A stretch of DNA of 64,000 nt from Chloroflexota bacterium (lineage in GTDB: Bacteria; Chloroflexota; UBA6077; JACCZL01), in the NCBI GenBank assembly GCA_020845495.1, contig JADLFM010000216.1:62001-126000 (forward strand), in the 5' to 3' direction. The notes beneath the pieces were generated by a model that worked only from the letters and a program-made list of their open reading frames with translations, was not told the DNA's origin and did not search any database. Of the stretch, positions 1 to 11,084 are shown one piece after another. A program made the translations under genes and the position numbers. Numbering within the stretch: the first letter of the stretch is position 1; each line of letters opens with the position of its first letter.

Positions 1-1175
1 ATTGCCGTCGGGATCCAGCCGAGGGTGATCCACGAGGCGTGCAGCACCGCGAGCTTCGCCCAGAAGCCTGGCGTCGGCGGGACGCTCGCCAGCGAGAGCA
101 GCCCGATGGCAAGCGCGACCGCTCGTAGCACGCCCATCGGCTCTCGCTTCAGGTCGGACATCAGCAACGCGCCGGTGCCGCGCCCGGCGAGTGTCGCAAA
201 GACCAGGATCACCGACAGGGTGTAGATGACGGCGTAGAAGATCGCCGCCGAGCGACCCTCGGCGCCGCAACCGAGCGCGAGCGCCAGGAAGCCGGCGTTC
301 GCCACGGCCGAGTACGCCAGCATCCGGCGCATTTCCCGCTGCGCCAGCGCCGCGAACGTACCCCAGATGATCGAGAGGACACCGATCACGATCAGCATCT
401 GGGTCAGTGGCAGCGCCAGAGGCGTCGCCAAACCCTGGCTCGCGCCGGCCAGCAGCCGCCCGAGTGCCACGACCGCCGCGATCTTCGTCATCGCCATGAC
501 GTAGCCGGAGAGCGAGGGCGCACCGACGGTGTAGGCATCGACGGCGCCCCAGTGGAGCGGTATCAACGTGAGCTCGTACGCGAACCCGAGCCCCAGCATC
601 AGCACGCCGACCACGAGCAGCCAGCGGAAGGCCGGATCGACGGCCGAGAAGGTCGGCCAGCCGAATGAGCCGGTCGAGAGAAACACCAACCCGATCCCGA
701 ACAGCATCACCGAGAACGACACGGCCGCCAGCGCGAAGTACTTGAAGGCAGCCTCGACGGCTCGGCGCCCCTGGCTCAGCGCCACCATCGTCGCGCCGGA
801 CAGTGAGAGCGTCTCCAGGCCAATCGCGGCGCTCAGGATGCCGTCCGCCGTCGCGAACATGATCGCGCCGGCCGCGCTCACGAGCAGCAACGCTGCGATC
901 TCCGGAAATTGCTGAATCTCCTCGAGCTCGGTGCCGGGCACGAGCAGCATCGCGACGGCCGCCAGGACGAGGATCGTCGCCACGATCAACAGTGTCAGCC
1001 CGTCCGCGTTGAGGGCTGGCAGGACCGGTACGATCGCCACGATCAGCGACACCATGCCAATCGTCATCAACACCTGCGGATTACGGGTCAGTGCAGGGAC
1101 GAACCCCAGCACGACCAGCGCGCCGACGACCAGGATGATGACCGAGATGAACGAAGGCGCAATCGCCAGATTCAT
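1..1175 (-). CDS. nuoN: NADH-quinone oxidoreductase subunit N (3' end outside window)
   Basis: Membrane proton-pumping subunit of complex I. Reading the minus strand from the ATG at 1175 gives 391 uninterrupted residues running off the window edge. The NuoN signature is a segment reading AAFKYFALAAVSFSVMLFGI, then IPLHWGAVDAYTVGAPS, which corresponds to the usual PFHxWxPDxYxGAP region; the protein is hydrophobic throughout. Its ATG overlaps the nuoL stop by four bases (ATGA), so the two are translationally coupled. It is the NuoN rather than the NuoM type, judged from the KYF and YxxGAP regions. The C-terminus is not visible. Confidence 0.85.
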   Translation of the reverse strand, partial: MNLAIAPSFISVIILVVGALVVLGFVPALTRNPQVLMTIGMVSLIVAIVPVLPALNADGLTLLIVATILVLAAVAMLLVPGTELEEIQQFPEIAALLLVSAAGAIMFATADGILSAAIGLETLSLSGATMVALSQGRRAVEAAFKYFALAAVSFSVMLFGIGLVFLSTGSFGWPTFSAVDPAFRWLLVVGVLMLGLGFAYELTLIPLHWGAVDAYTVGAPSLSGYVMAMTKIAAVVALGRLLAGASQGLATPLALPLTQMLIVIGVLSIIWGTFAALAQREMRRMLAYSAVANAGFLALALGCGAEGRSAAIFYAVIYTLSVILVFATLAGRGTGALLMSDLKREPMGVLRAVALAIGLLSLASVPPTPGFWAKLAVLHASWITLGWIPTA

Positions 1176-2929
1176 GAACGTAGCCCCTGGGTGAGAGCCG
1201 CCGACACATCGACTGAAGCCCCGATGAACGTCAGCAGGATGATGATCCCGATTCCGATCACCGTCATCAGCAAATACTGCCCAAGGCGGCCAGCCTGCAC
1301 GCCGGCGAACAGCCCCGCGATCCCGTACGACCACTCCGCCAACAGTCCTACCCAACCTCGAGACTCATAGATATCGAGAGGGGTTTCCTTGTGGGCCGGT
1401 AGCACCTCACGGCCGCGCCAGGCCGCGAGCACGAAGCCGGCCAGGCCGAGCAGCCCGGCATAAGCGCTCAATGGCGTCGGGAACTGGCTCGGCTCAATAT
1501 GGCCAATGGTCGCGGTGAGGAGATTGGAGAGCACCGGAACCGGCCATTCCAAGTAGCCGAGGAAGAGTGACCCGATGGCCAACGGAACCAGTGGCCAGAG
1601 CATCAGGCCGGATGGCGCGTGAATGTCGTGGTGATAGCGACGCGGGCCGTAGAAGGTCATGAAGAACAAGCGGCCAATGTAGAGGCCTGTTAGGAAGACG
1701 GCGATGAACAGGCCGATGAACAACAATTGGGTGTTGTCGTTCGCCTGTGCCGCCTCGAGGATCGTGTCCTTGCTGAACGCGCCCGAAAAGAGCGGAATCC
1801 CGATCAGGGCAAGCGAGCCAATCAAGAAGGCGATGCACGCGCTCGGGAGCGTCTTCCGCAGCCCGCCCATGCCGGTCAACTCTTCCTCGCCGTCCAGAGC
1901 GTGGATCACCACGCCGGAGGTGAGGAACAGAAGCGCCTTGAACGCGGCGTGGGTGGTCAGGTGAAACATCGCGGCGAACGGCGCACCGAGCCCGACCGCC
2001 GCGAACATGTAGCCAAGCTGGCTGACGGTCGAGTATGCAAGGCCGCGCTTGAGGTTGGATTGGAAGAGGCCGGCGATGCCGCCGCCCAGGGCCGTCAGCA
2101 CGCCGATGATCGCCGTCGCCTGGAGCACCCCCGGCGCGAGGGTCAGGACTGCGCTCGTGCGGACGAGCAGGTAGACGCCGGCGGCGACCATGGTGGCCGC
2201 ATGAATCAGGGCGCTGATCGGCGTCGGACCAGCCATGGCGCTCGGAAGCCAGAAGTAGAGCGGCCCTTGCGCCGACTTGGCGCATGCCGCGATGAGCAGC
2301 AGCACGCCGATCGTCATCGCACCACCCGGCACGGCCGTACAGGTGGCCGACTGGAGGGTCACGAGATCCCCGCAGCCGGTCGGCAGCAGGACGACCAGGA
2401 GCAGCAATGCCGCATCGCCGACGGCGTTGGCGGAGAGGGCCTGGAGGCCGGCGCTGAGCCGGCCCGGCCGGTCGAACCAGAAGGCGATGACCAGGTAGCT
2501 GGAAAGGCCCACGCCGGACCACCCGACGAGCAGCACCGCCAGGTTACCAGCCAGCACGAGCAGCCCCATGCTGGCGACGAAGAAGTCCAGGAACATGAAG
2601 AAGCGGCGTCGGCCTGCGTCCGAATCCGTGTCCATGTAGGCGAGGGAGTACACGTACACGCAGGTGGAGATGCCGCCGACGACCACCAGCATCAACGCCG
2701 ACAACTGGTCCGCCCGCAACAGGAACGTTCCGTTCGGCAGGAACGGCAGCCAGCCCGTCTTGGCGACCTCGGCCGCTGGCGCGCCTCCAAAGAACGCCGC
2801 CGCAGCGACGATGAACATCACGAGCGGGCCGGCCACACTCGCCACGCCGGGCGGACGGCCGATCTTGAACCCGGTCATGAAGAGGCCGGGGATGGTGAAG
2901 AGCCAGGACCAGAGGAGTACCTCGCTCAT
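1172..2929 (-). CDS. nuoL: NADH-quinone oxidoreductase subunit L
   Basis: Antiporter-like proton-pumping membrane subunit of complex I, 585 aa, slightly short for the family (about 600-660 aa). Visible family marks are GWSGVGLSSYLVIAFW near residue 135, LPSAMAGPTPISALIHAATM near residue 230 (usual LPDAMxGPTPVSALIHAATMV), and GGLRKTLPSACIAFLIGSLAL. The usual Asp of LPDAM is Ser here. The C-terminus ends in a hydrophobic segment followed by a short tail. It overlaps nuoK by four bases at its start and nuoN by four at its end, so it is fully embedded in the operon. Confidence 0.93.
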   Translation of the reverse strand: MSEVLLWSWLFTIPGLFMTGFKIGRPPGVASVAGPLVMFIVAAAAFFGGAPAAEVAKTGWLPFLPNGTFLLRADQLSALMLVVVGGISTCVYVYSLAYMDTDSDAGRRRFFMFLDFFVASMGLLVLAGNLAVLLVGWSGVGLSSYLVIAFWFDRPGRLSAGLQALSANAVGDAALLLLVVLLPTGCGDLVTLQSATCTAVPGGAMTIGVLLLIAACAKSAQGPLYFWLPSAMAGPTPISALIHAATMVAAGVYLLVRTSAVLTLAPGVLQATAIIGVLTALGGGIAGLFQSNLKRGLAYSTVSQLGYMFAAVGLGAPFAAMFHLTTHAAFKALLFLTSGVVIHALDGEEELTGMGGLRKTLPSACIAFLIGSLALIGIPLFSGAFSKDTILEAAQANDNTQLLFIGLFIAVFLTGLYIGRLFFMTFYGPRRYHHDIHAPSGLMLWPLVPLAIGSLFLGYLEWPVPVLSNLLTATIGHIEPSQFPTPLSAYAGLLGLAGFVLAAWRGREVLPAHKETPLDIYESRGWVGLLAEWSYGIAGLFAGVQAGRLGQYLLMTVIGIGIIILLTFIGASVDVSAALTQGLRS

Positions 2930-3237
2930 CCACGCACCTCCGCTGGCTCGTTCACGTCGGCACGGTCGAGGTTGCGATAGAGCGCCAGCGCCAATACCAG
3001 ACCGATGACCGCCTCGGCAGCGGCCAGGACCAGCACGATCAACGCCGCTGCCTGCCCATCCACCACGCCACGAACCCGCGCGGCGAGCACGATGAGCAGG
3101 TTACTGGCGTTGAGCATCACTTCGATCGACAACAGCATCGCGACCGGGTTTCGGCGCACCAGCACGCCTGACGCGCCGATAGCGAGCAGCACGACGCTGG
3201 TGCCCAATACAAGCATCTCGGATGTCATCCCGCTCAT
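2926..3237 (-). CDS. nuoK: NADH-quinone oxidoreductase subunit K
   Basis: Small three-helix membrane subunit of complex I, 103 aa, the normal family length. The helix-2 motif reads RRNPVAMLLSIEVMLNASNLL, with the conserved Glu of (S/G)xExMLNAxNL, and helix 3 carries the second conserved Glu in LAAAEAVIGLALAL-like sequence. The ATG at 3237 is chosen because it overlaps the nuoJ stop as ATGA and gives the family length; a longer open frame upstream lies within nuoJ. Confidence 0.93.
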   Translation of the reverse strand: MSGMTSEMLVLGTSVVLLAIGASGVLVRRNPVAMLLSIEVMLNASNLLIVLAARVRGVVDGQAAALIVLVLAAAEAVIGLVLALALYRNLDRADVNEPAEVRG

Positions 3238-3734
3238 AGCGTACGCTCCTGCCGGCGCCAGATCGCCACCGCCCCAACAATCGCGACGAGCAGCAGCGGC
3301 GCGGTCATCTCGAACGCCACGACGAGCCGGCCGAGCAACACCCGGCCGATGTCGGCAACGGAGCCTGGAGCCGTGGCGGGCGCGGCCGGCAGGCCAGGAC
3401 TGAACACGAGCCAGACCGCGATAGCGACCAGCAAGACTGCCGCGCCGACAAGCGAGGACAGGACATGCCCACTGCCCCACGTATCCTCAACGCCACCCTG
3501 GGGTAGCAGTGCGACCACGAAGAGGAAGAGCACGACGATGGCGCCAGAATAGATGAGGACCTGGCCGAACGCGACGAACCCGGCTCCAAGGATTACGTAG
3601 AGTGCAGCAATAGCCAGACTGTGCGCGAGTAGCCCCACGACAGCGTGCACGGGACGCCGAGCAGTCACGACCATGATCCCGCTCACCAGGGCTACCGCGC
3701 AGCCAATGGCCAGCGGTATCAAGAGATCGTTCAA
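3234..3734 (-). CDS. nuoJ: NADH-quinone oxidoreductase subunit J
   Basis: Membrane subunit of complex I, 166 aa, five predicted helices. The conserved helix-3 region is present as FVAFGQVLIYSGAIVVLFLF (residues about 53-72), the most diagnostic stretch of NuoJ, preceded by RRPVHAVVGLLAHSLAIAALY. It starts 93 bp after nuoI and overlaps nuoK by four bases. The C-terminus ends in a short charged tail (RRQERTL), probably cytoplasmic. Confidence 0.93.
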   Translation of the reverse strand: MNDLLIPLAIGCAVALVSGIMVVTARRPVHAVVGLLAHSLAIAALYVILGAGFVAFGQVLIYSGAIVVLFLFVVALLPQGGVEDTWGSGHVLSSLVGAAVLLVAIAVWLVFSPGLPAAPATAPGSVADIGRVLLGRLVVAFEMTAPLLLVAIVGAVAIWRRQERTL

Positions 3735-3827
3735 CCTACCTCCCGTGTCGGAGCGCCGATCCTGATGGTCGACACTCGACCGCTTCGGCGGCGCGCCCGG
3801 CGCGCCGGACCGGTGGGGTACGACACC

Positions 3828-4517
3828 TCAATCTTTCTCATCGTGCTCATCGTGCGAGGCCGTCGTGCTACCGGCCGATGGCGTCCGGACCGGCGGAGGG
3901 GTCCCGCTCTCAGGCTCGTGGGCTGTCTCGTGCACCGAACTGCGATGCGCGTAGGGATACGACCTGTCACGGAGGTCCGGCGCGCCGACAGGATGATGGG
4001 TCCGGTAGACCTCACCAAGCGTGGTGTGGACACCTCGGAAGTCAACTGACTTGTCCACGTCGGCGTGGTACTGGATGCGCGGCGCGTACTGCTCCGGGTC
4101 GAGCAACATCTTCTTGGTGTAGACGAAGTCCTTCCGAAGGTAGTCTGAGAGTTCGTACTCGGGGCCGAGTTTGATCGCGTCGACCGGACAGGCTTCCTCA
4201 CAGTAGCCGCAAAAGATGCAACGGATCATGTTGATCTCGTAGTCCTTCGCGTACCGCTCGCCGGGCGAGGTCGGATGGTCCGGGTCGTTCTCGGCCGCTC
4301 CGACATAGATCGCCTGAGATGGGCAGGCTGCCGCGCACAAGCTGCAGGCGATGCAGCGCTCGAGACCATCAGGGTGGCGGTAGAGGCGGTGGCGGCCTCG
4401 GAACTTGTCGGCCGGGACTCGCTTGACGTCGGGGTAGGCAACAGTGACGGGGGGCCGAAAGAAGTGCTTCAGGGTCGTTCCGAACCCTTTGGCCAGCCCT
4501 ACTACATCGTCGAACAT
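3828..4517 (-). CDS. nuoI: NADH-quinone oxidoreductase subunit I, 8Fe ferredoxin
   Basis: Peripheral-arm ferredoxin subunit that carries two [4Fe-4S] clusters (N6a, N6b) toward the quinone site. Both Cys motifs are intact: [12 protein letters not shown] near residue 55 and [12 protein letters not shown] near residue 98, each followed by Pro-type loops. The protein is 229 aa, longer than many homologues because of a hydrophilic, His/Asp/Glu-rich tail of about 50 residues. It is separated from nuoH by about 49 bp and from nuoJ by 93 bp, the loosest spacing in this half of the operon. Confidence 0.95.
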   Translation of the reverse strand: MFDDVVGLAKGFGTTLKHFFRPPVTVAYPDVKRVPADKFRGRHRLYRHPDGLERCIACSLCAAACPSQAIYVGAAENDPDHPTSPGERYAKDYEINMIRCIFCGYCEEACPVDAIKLGPEYELSDYLRKDFVYTKKMLLDPEQYAPRIQYHADVDKSVDFRGVHTTLGEVYRTHHPVGAPDLRDRSYPYAHRSSVHETAHEPESGTPPPVRTPSAGSTTASHDEHDEKD

Positions 4518-4566
4518 GGTCAGGTTACTCCTGTGGGGGCGGGCAGGCGAGTCCCACGGTTGATGG

Positions 4567-5556
4567 TCAGCCGAACGCGGCGACAGCGATCGCCGTCACA
4601 GCAGCGTTGATCAGACCGATCGGCAGCAGCACTCCCCAGCATAGACGCATCAACTGGTCGTAGCGCAGGCGCGGCAGGGTCGCCCTGAGCCAGACGTAGC
4701 AGAAGAGGAAGAACAGCATCTTGAGGAACAGCCACCACGGCCCGGACACAAAGCCGAATGGACCAGCCCACCCCCCGAGGAACAGGGTAGCGGCGAGCGC
4801 CGACTGCGTGATCATCGCCACATACTCGCCGATGAAGTACATCGCGAAGCGCATCCCGCTGTACTCGGTATGGTAGCCAGCGACGAGTTCGGACTCGGCC
4901 TCGGGGAGGTCGAACGGCGCGCGGTTCGTCTCAGCGACGGCCGCAATCAGGAAGAGGACGAAGCCAACCGGCTGGAAGAAGACGTACCAGACAAACGACG
5001 CTTGCTGGTCTACGATCTCGCCGAGCGAGAGCGTCCCGCTCACGATGACGACTCCGACGAGCGCCAGCCCCAGGATCAGTTCGTACGAGACAACCTGGGC
5101 CGCACCGCGCAGCCCACCGAGCAGCGAGTACTTCGAGCCGGACGACCAGCCGCCGAGCACGATCCCGTAGACACCCAGACTGCTGGCCGCCAGGATGTAG
5201 AGCACCCCGACCGGCAACTCAGCAACCTGGAGCGGCACCTCGATGCCCGCGACGCTGATGGTTCCGCCGATCGGGATGACGGCGAACGTCGCCAGCGCCG
5301 CGAACAAGGCGATCATCGGCGCGAGCGGATAGAGCAGTTTGTCCGCCGTCATCGGTCGGATGTCTTCTTTGAAGAAGAGTTTGATGGCGTCGGCCAGTGG
5401 CTGGAGCAGCCCGGTCGGTCCGGTCCGGTTCGGGCCGATCCGCACCTGCATGCGGCTGATGATCCGGCGCTCGAACCAGGTCATGTACGCCATCGCGGTC
5501 AGCAGGACCACAATCACCACCAGTGACCGAATGACGTCGAGCGTGAGATTGAACAT
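4567..5556 (-). CDS. nuoH: NADH-quinone oxidoreductase subunit H
   Basis: Membrane subunit at the junction with the peripheral arm, forming the quinone-access channel. It has 329 aa and about eight membrane segments. Conserved loops are visible: [18 protein letters not shown] near residue 28, [20 protein letters not shown] near residue 135, and [20 protein letters not shown] near residue 210. The start is supported by AGAGGAG eight bases before the ATG. A 221 bp gap with two inverted repeats separates it from nuoG, unlike the overlaps elsewhere in the operon. Confidence 0.95.
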   Translation of the reverse strand: MFNLTLDVIRSLVVIVVLLTAMAYMTWFERRIISRMQVRIGPNRTGPTGLLQPLADAIKLFFKEDIRPMTADKLLYPLAPMIALFAALATFAVIPIGGTISVAGIEVPLQVAELPVGVLYILAASSLGVYGIVLGGWSSGSKYSLLGGLRGAAQVVSYELILGLALVGVVIVSGTLSLGEIVDQQASFVWYVFFQPVGFVLFLIAAVAETNRAPFDLPEAESELVAGYHTEYSGMRFAMYFIGEYVAMITQSALAATLFLGGWAGPFGFVSGPWWLFLKMLFFLFCYVWLRATLPRLRYDQLMRLCWGVLLPIGLINAAVTAIAVAAFG

Positions 5557-5570
5557 CGGCTCCTCTCACT

Positions 5571-5596
5571 CGTCCGGCGCCGCGCGGCGCCGGACG
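5571..5596 (-). promoter_or_regulatory. 26-bp perfect palindrome just upstream of nuoH
   Basis: Thirteen-base arms meet with no spacer (arm CGTCCGGCGCCGC). In the nuo transcript it lies 14 bases before the nuoH ATG, directly abutting the ribosome-binding region GAGGAG. It could act as a partial terminator, a processing or stability hairpin, or a translational brake; the sequence does not say which. Confidence 0.5.
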
Positions 5597-5711
5597 TGCT
5601 GACCCATGAATAGCGAGTTGGGGAAAGCGACGGTAGGATAGCTCGCACCATGGGTGCGGCCCAACCCACACCTGATAGTTCCTCGCACGATGCTGCCGGA
5701 CACTGAGACGA

Positions 5712-5758
5712 CCCTACCAGCCGTCTCTACCCACAACTGGGCGAGCGGGCTGGTAGGG
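5712..5758 (-). terminator. Inverted repeat about 20 bp after the nuoG stop
   Basis: Arms CCCTACCAGCC (5712-5722) and GGCTGGTAGGG (5748-5758) pair perfectly over 11 bp with a 25-base loop. There is no clear U-run on the minus strand, so it may be an intra-operon stability element rather than a strong terminator. Confidence 0.35.
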
Positions 5759-5777
5759 CAGGTGCGGAAGGGAGCGA

Positions 5778-7792
5778 TCATCCGACGTGCAGGTACAGCG
5801 CGCCGCGCCGGCCCGCTCGACCTTCGGGGATCTTGTAGCGCGGGTGCGCCGCGGACAGCGTTTCGCGGATGGCTCGAAGCTCGCGAGGCGGCGAACCGCC
5901 GAGATGCGTCGCTAGATCCGCTACGACCAGCCAGTCGGTCAGGACGCCATGTGGCGCCAACCCCCCGCCCTGGAGCAGTTGGACGCGTCCTTCGAGGTTG
6001 GTCAACAGGCCGGCTTGCTCGTATGGGTGCGCCATCGGCAGCACCACGTCGACCAGCTCGTCCGCCTCGAACGGGCCGGTCGTGATCAGCACCTTACGGG
6101 CGCGCCCGGTCGACGGCCACGTCTCGCGGCCAAACAAGAGCACGGCGTCGAAGTCGCCGGCCATCGCTCGCGCGCTGGCGCTGTCGGAGCCGCCATCCGC
6201 CGCCACGATGTCGCCGGCAAGGTCGAGCGCGGCCCGGCCGTTCGCCGGGATCGGCGGGCAGCCCACCATCCCGCCCTCACCGGTCGCACCGAGAGTCTCG
6301 GCCAGGCGCTGGAGCACCGCCCGGGCCTTCGGATCGTCCGCGAGGCGTGTCCCGACGAGCAGCGCCACTGGCCCGGTCCCGAGCGCAGCCGCTGCCGCCG
6401 CGATCGCAGTATCGTCTGGAGTTCGGCCGGCCCGAGCCTGGCGGCCGGTAATTGCCGCGCTGGGGCGGATCCGGCCCGAGCCCTCCTGGCCGGCCTTCTC
6501 GCGCGCCGCGAGCAGCCGCTCGACCAGCGCCGGCTCCTCGCCGGCCGGGACACGGAGCCAATGGCCGGTATCGCGGAAGAGGCCGTTCTCGGGGCCGATC
6601 GCCACCAGCGTCCCGCCATTCACAACCGCCTTACGGAGCCAGAGCGCCAGGACCGGCAGCTCAGTCCAGGGGTCGATGCCGGCGAGGATGACCGTCTTGC
6701 AGGACGGCAGGTCCGCGATCTTGCCTTCGAGCGGCCACGCGCCGGCCGCCCGCGGCCAGAAGCCAGCCGTGGCGTTCGGGAGCGTCGCGCGGAGCGCATC
6801 GGCAAAGAGCCAGATCGCCTCGCTAGTGATACCTGGCGATGCGATCAGACCGGTCCGGCCGCTCCGTAGCACTTCGGCCGCGCGCGCGTACGCGGCCTCC
6901 CAGGTGGCCGGCTGGAGCGTTCCACCCTGGCGAACCAGCGGCTGCCGCACCCGAGCCTCGGGGCCTGGTGGCAGCGTGTCGAAGCGCCCGTAGTCGCAGA
7001 GCCAGCTATCGTTGACCTCGCGGTTGTCGACGCCCCACATCCGCAGGATCGTGCCGTCACGCGCGTGGATCTCGACGTTGCAGCCGACGGCGCAGCCGCT
7101 ACAGATACTCGTCGTCCGCTGGAGATCCCAGGGCCGGGCCTTGAAGCGGTACTGCCGACTGGTCAGCGCCCCGACCGGGCAGAGGTCGATGGTGTTACCA
7201 CTGAACGGCGAGTCGAACGTCTCGCCTTCGAGCACCCCGATCTCGCTTTCACCGCCTCGGTCGATGGCGGTCAGCGCCTCATCGCCCGCGATCTCGGCCT
7301 GGAAGCGGGTGCAGCGGTAACACATGATGCAGCGCTCGCGGTCCAGCACGATCCGGTCGGACAACACGAACGCCTTGTCCTTGAGGCGCTTCTTCTCGGT
7401 GAAGCGGCTGACGCCCAGGCCAAACTTGAAGGTATTGTCCTGAAGCGGGCACTCGCCGCCCTTGTCGCAGATCGGGCAGTCGAGCGGGTGGTTCATGAGC
7501 AGATATTCGAGCACGCCGTTCTGGGCCGCGACGACGTTTTGGTTCGCCGTTCGGACGATCATGCCCTCGGCAACCGGCGAGGTGCAGGCAGTCTGAAGGC
7601 GCGGCATCTTCTCGATTTCGACGAGGCACATGCGGCACGCGCCGACCGACTTCAGCTTCGGGTGATAGCAGAAGATCGGGATCTCGATGCCGACGGTCTT
7701 CGCGGCCTCGACGAGATTGGTGCCCTTCGGCACCTTCACCTCACGTCCGTCGATGGTGAGGGTGACGAGATCGGCTGGGGGAGGTGAAGCTG

Positions 7793-7796
<4 letters not shown>
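5778..7796 (-). CDS. nuoG: NADH-quinone oxidoreductase subunit G
   Basis: Large peripheral-arm iron-sulfur subunit, 672 aa from the ATG at 7796, which overlaps the nuoF stop (ATGA). The N-terminus is a [2Fe-2S] ferredoxin domain (CYHPKLKSVGACRMCLVE near residue 42, then TACTSP), followed by the His-Cys3 motif HPLDCPICDKGGECPLQ, a [4Fe-4S] motif beginning CIMCYRCTR, and a molybdopterin-oxidoreductase-like region with CSGCAVGCN near residue 222. The C-terminal two thirds is a degenerate molybdopterin-type fold. A good Shine-Dalgarno GGAGGTGAAG precedes the start. Confidence 0.95.
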
Positions 7797-9106
<1,310 letters not shown>

Positions 9107-9241
9107 CGTTATCTCGCAGGGTGGCCGGCGGCCGGTGGGCCGTCACACGGCCTCGGTCGGCGGTCTGAGGTTCGCCGTTCATCGGGGGCCGGGCACACAT
9201 CGCGCCGCCCCACCGGGAACAACGCGCCGCGCACCCGACGT

Positions 9242-9760
9242 CTACGCCTTGCCGGGCGGTTGGGCGGCGGCCTCGGCGGCCGGCCGCCCCGAGTTCAATT
9301 CGTCGATCAGGGCGCGAGCCGCCTCGGGTGAGAGGTTCTCACGGTACTCGTCGTTGATCCGGCACATCGGCGCCCGATGGCACGACCCGAAGCATTCGTG
9401 CGTCCGATGAAGCTCGATTTTGCCGTCCAGCGTCGCCTCGCCTGGCTGGATTCCAAGCCCATCGGCCAGTTGCCGGAGCAGACGGTCGGCGCCACGGAGC
9501 GCACAGGGGAGCTGTACGCAGACCTCGATCTTCTGCTCGGCCACCGGATGAAGGTTGAGCATCGCGTAAAAGGTCGTCAGCTCATTTGCGGACGCATGCG
9601 ACACTCCGACCAGGTCCGCCACCTCGGCGATGGCCTCCGCTGACAGCCAGCCAAGCTGGCGCTGGGCAAGCTTGAGGGCGGGTAGCAACGCCGTCCGGCG
9701 CTGCGGATACCTGTCCACCTCGTCCAGGATGAGCTTCTGCGTCTGTTCGTTGAGGATCAC
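9242..9760 (-). CDS. nuoE: NADH-quinone oxidoreductase subunit E, thioredoxin-like [2Fe-2S]
   Basis: 24-kDa-type subunit of the NADH-dehydrogenase module, 172 aa. The [2Fe-2S] ligands are recognisable as CVQLPCALRG near residue 91 and HECFGSCHRAPM near residue 130, with ELTTFYAMLNLHPV before them. A short Ala/Pro-rich tail follows the conserved domain. It is separated by about 110 bp from nuoD and 135 bp from nuoF, so it and nuoF form a looser part of the operon. Confidence 0.95.
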   Translation of the reverse strand: MILNEQTQKLILDEVDRYPQRRTALLPALKLAQRQLGWLSAEAIAEVADLVGVSHASANELTTFYAMLNLHPVAEQKIEVCVQLPCALRGADRLLRQLADGLGIQPGEATLDGKIELHRTHECFGSCHRAPMCRINDEYRENLSPEAARALIDELNSGRPAAEAAAQPPGKA

Positions 9761-9870
9761 GTCCGTGCCGCCTATCTCCGAATTCAGCGCTCGAAAGAGG
9801 GATTCAAGGGGGGTGACTGCGGGGACCGCGAACGGGGTAGGAAAGCGGGCGGTGGTCTTGCGGCCTACCT

Positions 9871-11082
9871 CTAACGGTCCACCTCACCCATGATCGGATC
9901 GATGCTGGCAATGATCGCGATCAAGTCTGCCACCATCGCACCCTGGGCCATCAGCGGAATCGTCTGGATGTGGTTGAAGCTCGGCGCCCGCTCGTGAACC
10001 CGTAGCGGGTGCCCACTGCCGTCGCTAACGATGTAGAAGCCAAGTTCGCCGCGTGGCGACTCGACCGGGACGTACGCTTCACCTGCCGGCGGGCGCATCC
10101 CCTCGGTATACAGCTTGAAGTGGTGGATGACCGCTTCCATCGAGGTGCCAAGCTCCTCGCGTGGAGGCGGCATCACCTTGCGGTTGCTGGTCCGCACCGG
10201 GCCACCCGGCATCCGCGCAATCGCCTGCTTGCAGATCTTGAGGCTCTCGCGTAGCTCGGCCACCCGTACTTTGTAGCGGGCCATGCAATCACCCTCGTCA
10301 GCGACGATGGCATCGAAGTCGTACGTCTCGTAGCCGAGGTACGGGTGCACCTTGCGAAGGTCGTGCGCGACGCCGGAGGCGCGCAGCATCGGGCCGCTCA
10401 CACCCATCCGGATGGCCGCGTCGGCGTCGAGCTTGCCGATCCCGATCATCCGCTCCTTGAAGAGCGGGTTGTCGGTCAGTAGAGACTCGTAGTCGTCGAC
10501 CTTTCCTGGCATGACATCGAGGAACGTGTTGCAGGCGGTGAGCCAGTCCGGCTCCAGGTCGTCGAACAGCCCGCCCGGCCGGATGTAGCTCGTCATCATC
10601 CGCGCACCAGACATCCACTCGAACAGATCGAGGAGCATCTCGCGGTCGCGCATCGTGTACAGGAAGACCGAGCTTGCGCCCAGATCGAGTCCGGCCGTGC
10701 CGATGAACATCAGATGCGAGTTGATCCGTTGAAGCTCCGCGAGCAGCACCCGTGCGACCGTTGCCCGCTCCGGGATCTCGCACTCGAACAGCTTCTCGAT
10801 GCTCAGGGCATACGCCAGGTTGTTCCCAAGGTTGTTGAGGTAGTCCATCCGGTCGGTGAGGGTGACACCGTGGATGTACAGCTTCCCCTCGAACGTCTTC
10901 TCGATACCGGTGTGGAGGTACCCGATCACGGGCTTGCATCCGACGATGACCTCGCCGTCGAGATCGAGCCCCAGGCGCAGCACGCCGTGGGTGGATGGGT
11001 GCTGCGGCCCCAGATTGAGGTGGAGGGTCTCGCCGGTCCGCCGCGCAGGGCCCTCTGAGCCTGTGTGCGCTTCGACTGTCAT
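9871..11082 (-). CDS. nuoD: NADH-quinone oxidoreductase subunit D (49-kDa type)
   Basis: Quinone-site subunit related to the NiFe-hydrogenase large subunit, 403 aa, standard length. Diagnostic stretches are LGPQHPSTHGVLRLGLDLDG near residue 26, GYLHTGIEKTFEGK near residue 54, LAELQRINSHLMFIGTAGLD, and the C-terminal DPIMGEVDR. It is a separate gene here, not fused to nuoC, and starts two bases after nuoC ends. Confidence 0.97.
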   Translation of the reverse strand: MTVEAHTGSEGPARRTGETLHLNLGPQHPSTHGVLRLGLDLDGEVIVGCKPVIGYLHTGIEKTFEGKLYIHGVTLTDRMDYLNNLGNNLAYALSIEKLFECEIPERATVARVLLAELQRINSHLMFIGTAGLDLGASSVFLYTMRDREMLLDLFEWMSGARMMTSYIRPGGLFDDLEPDWLTACNTFLDVMPGKVDDYESLLTDNPLFKERMIGIGKLDADAAIRMGVSGPMLRASGVAHDLRKVHPYLGYETYDFDAIVADEGDCMARYKVRVAELRESLKICKQAIARMPGGPVRTSNRKVMPPPREELGTSMEAVIHHFKLYTEGMRPPAGEAYVPVESPRGELGFYIVSDGSGHPLRVHERAPSFNHIQTIPLMAQGAMVADLIAIIASIDPIMGEVDR

Positions 11083-11084
11083 GG

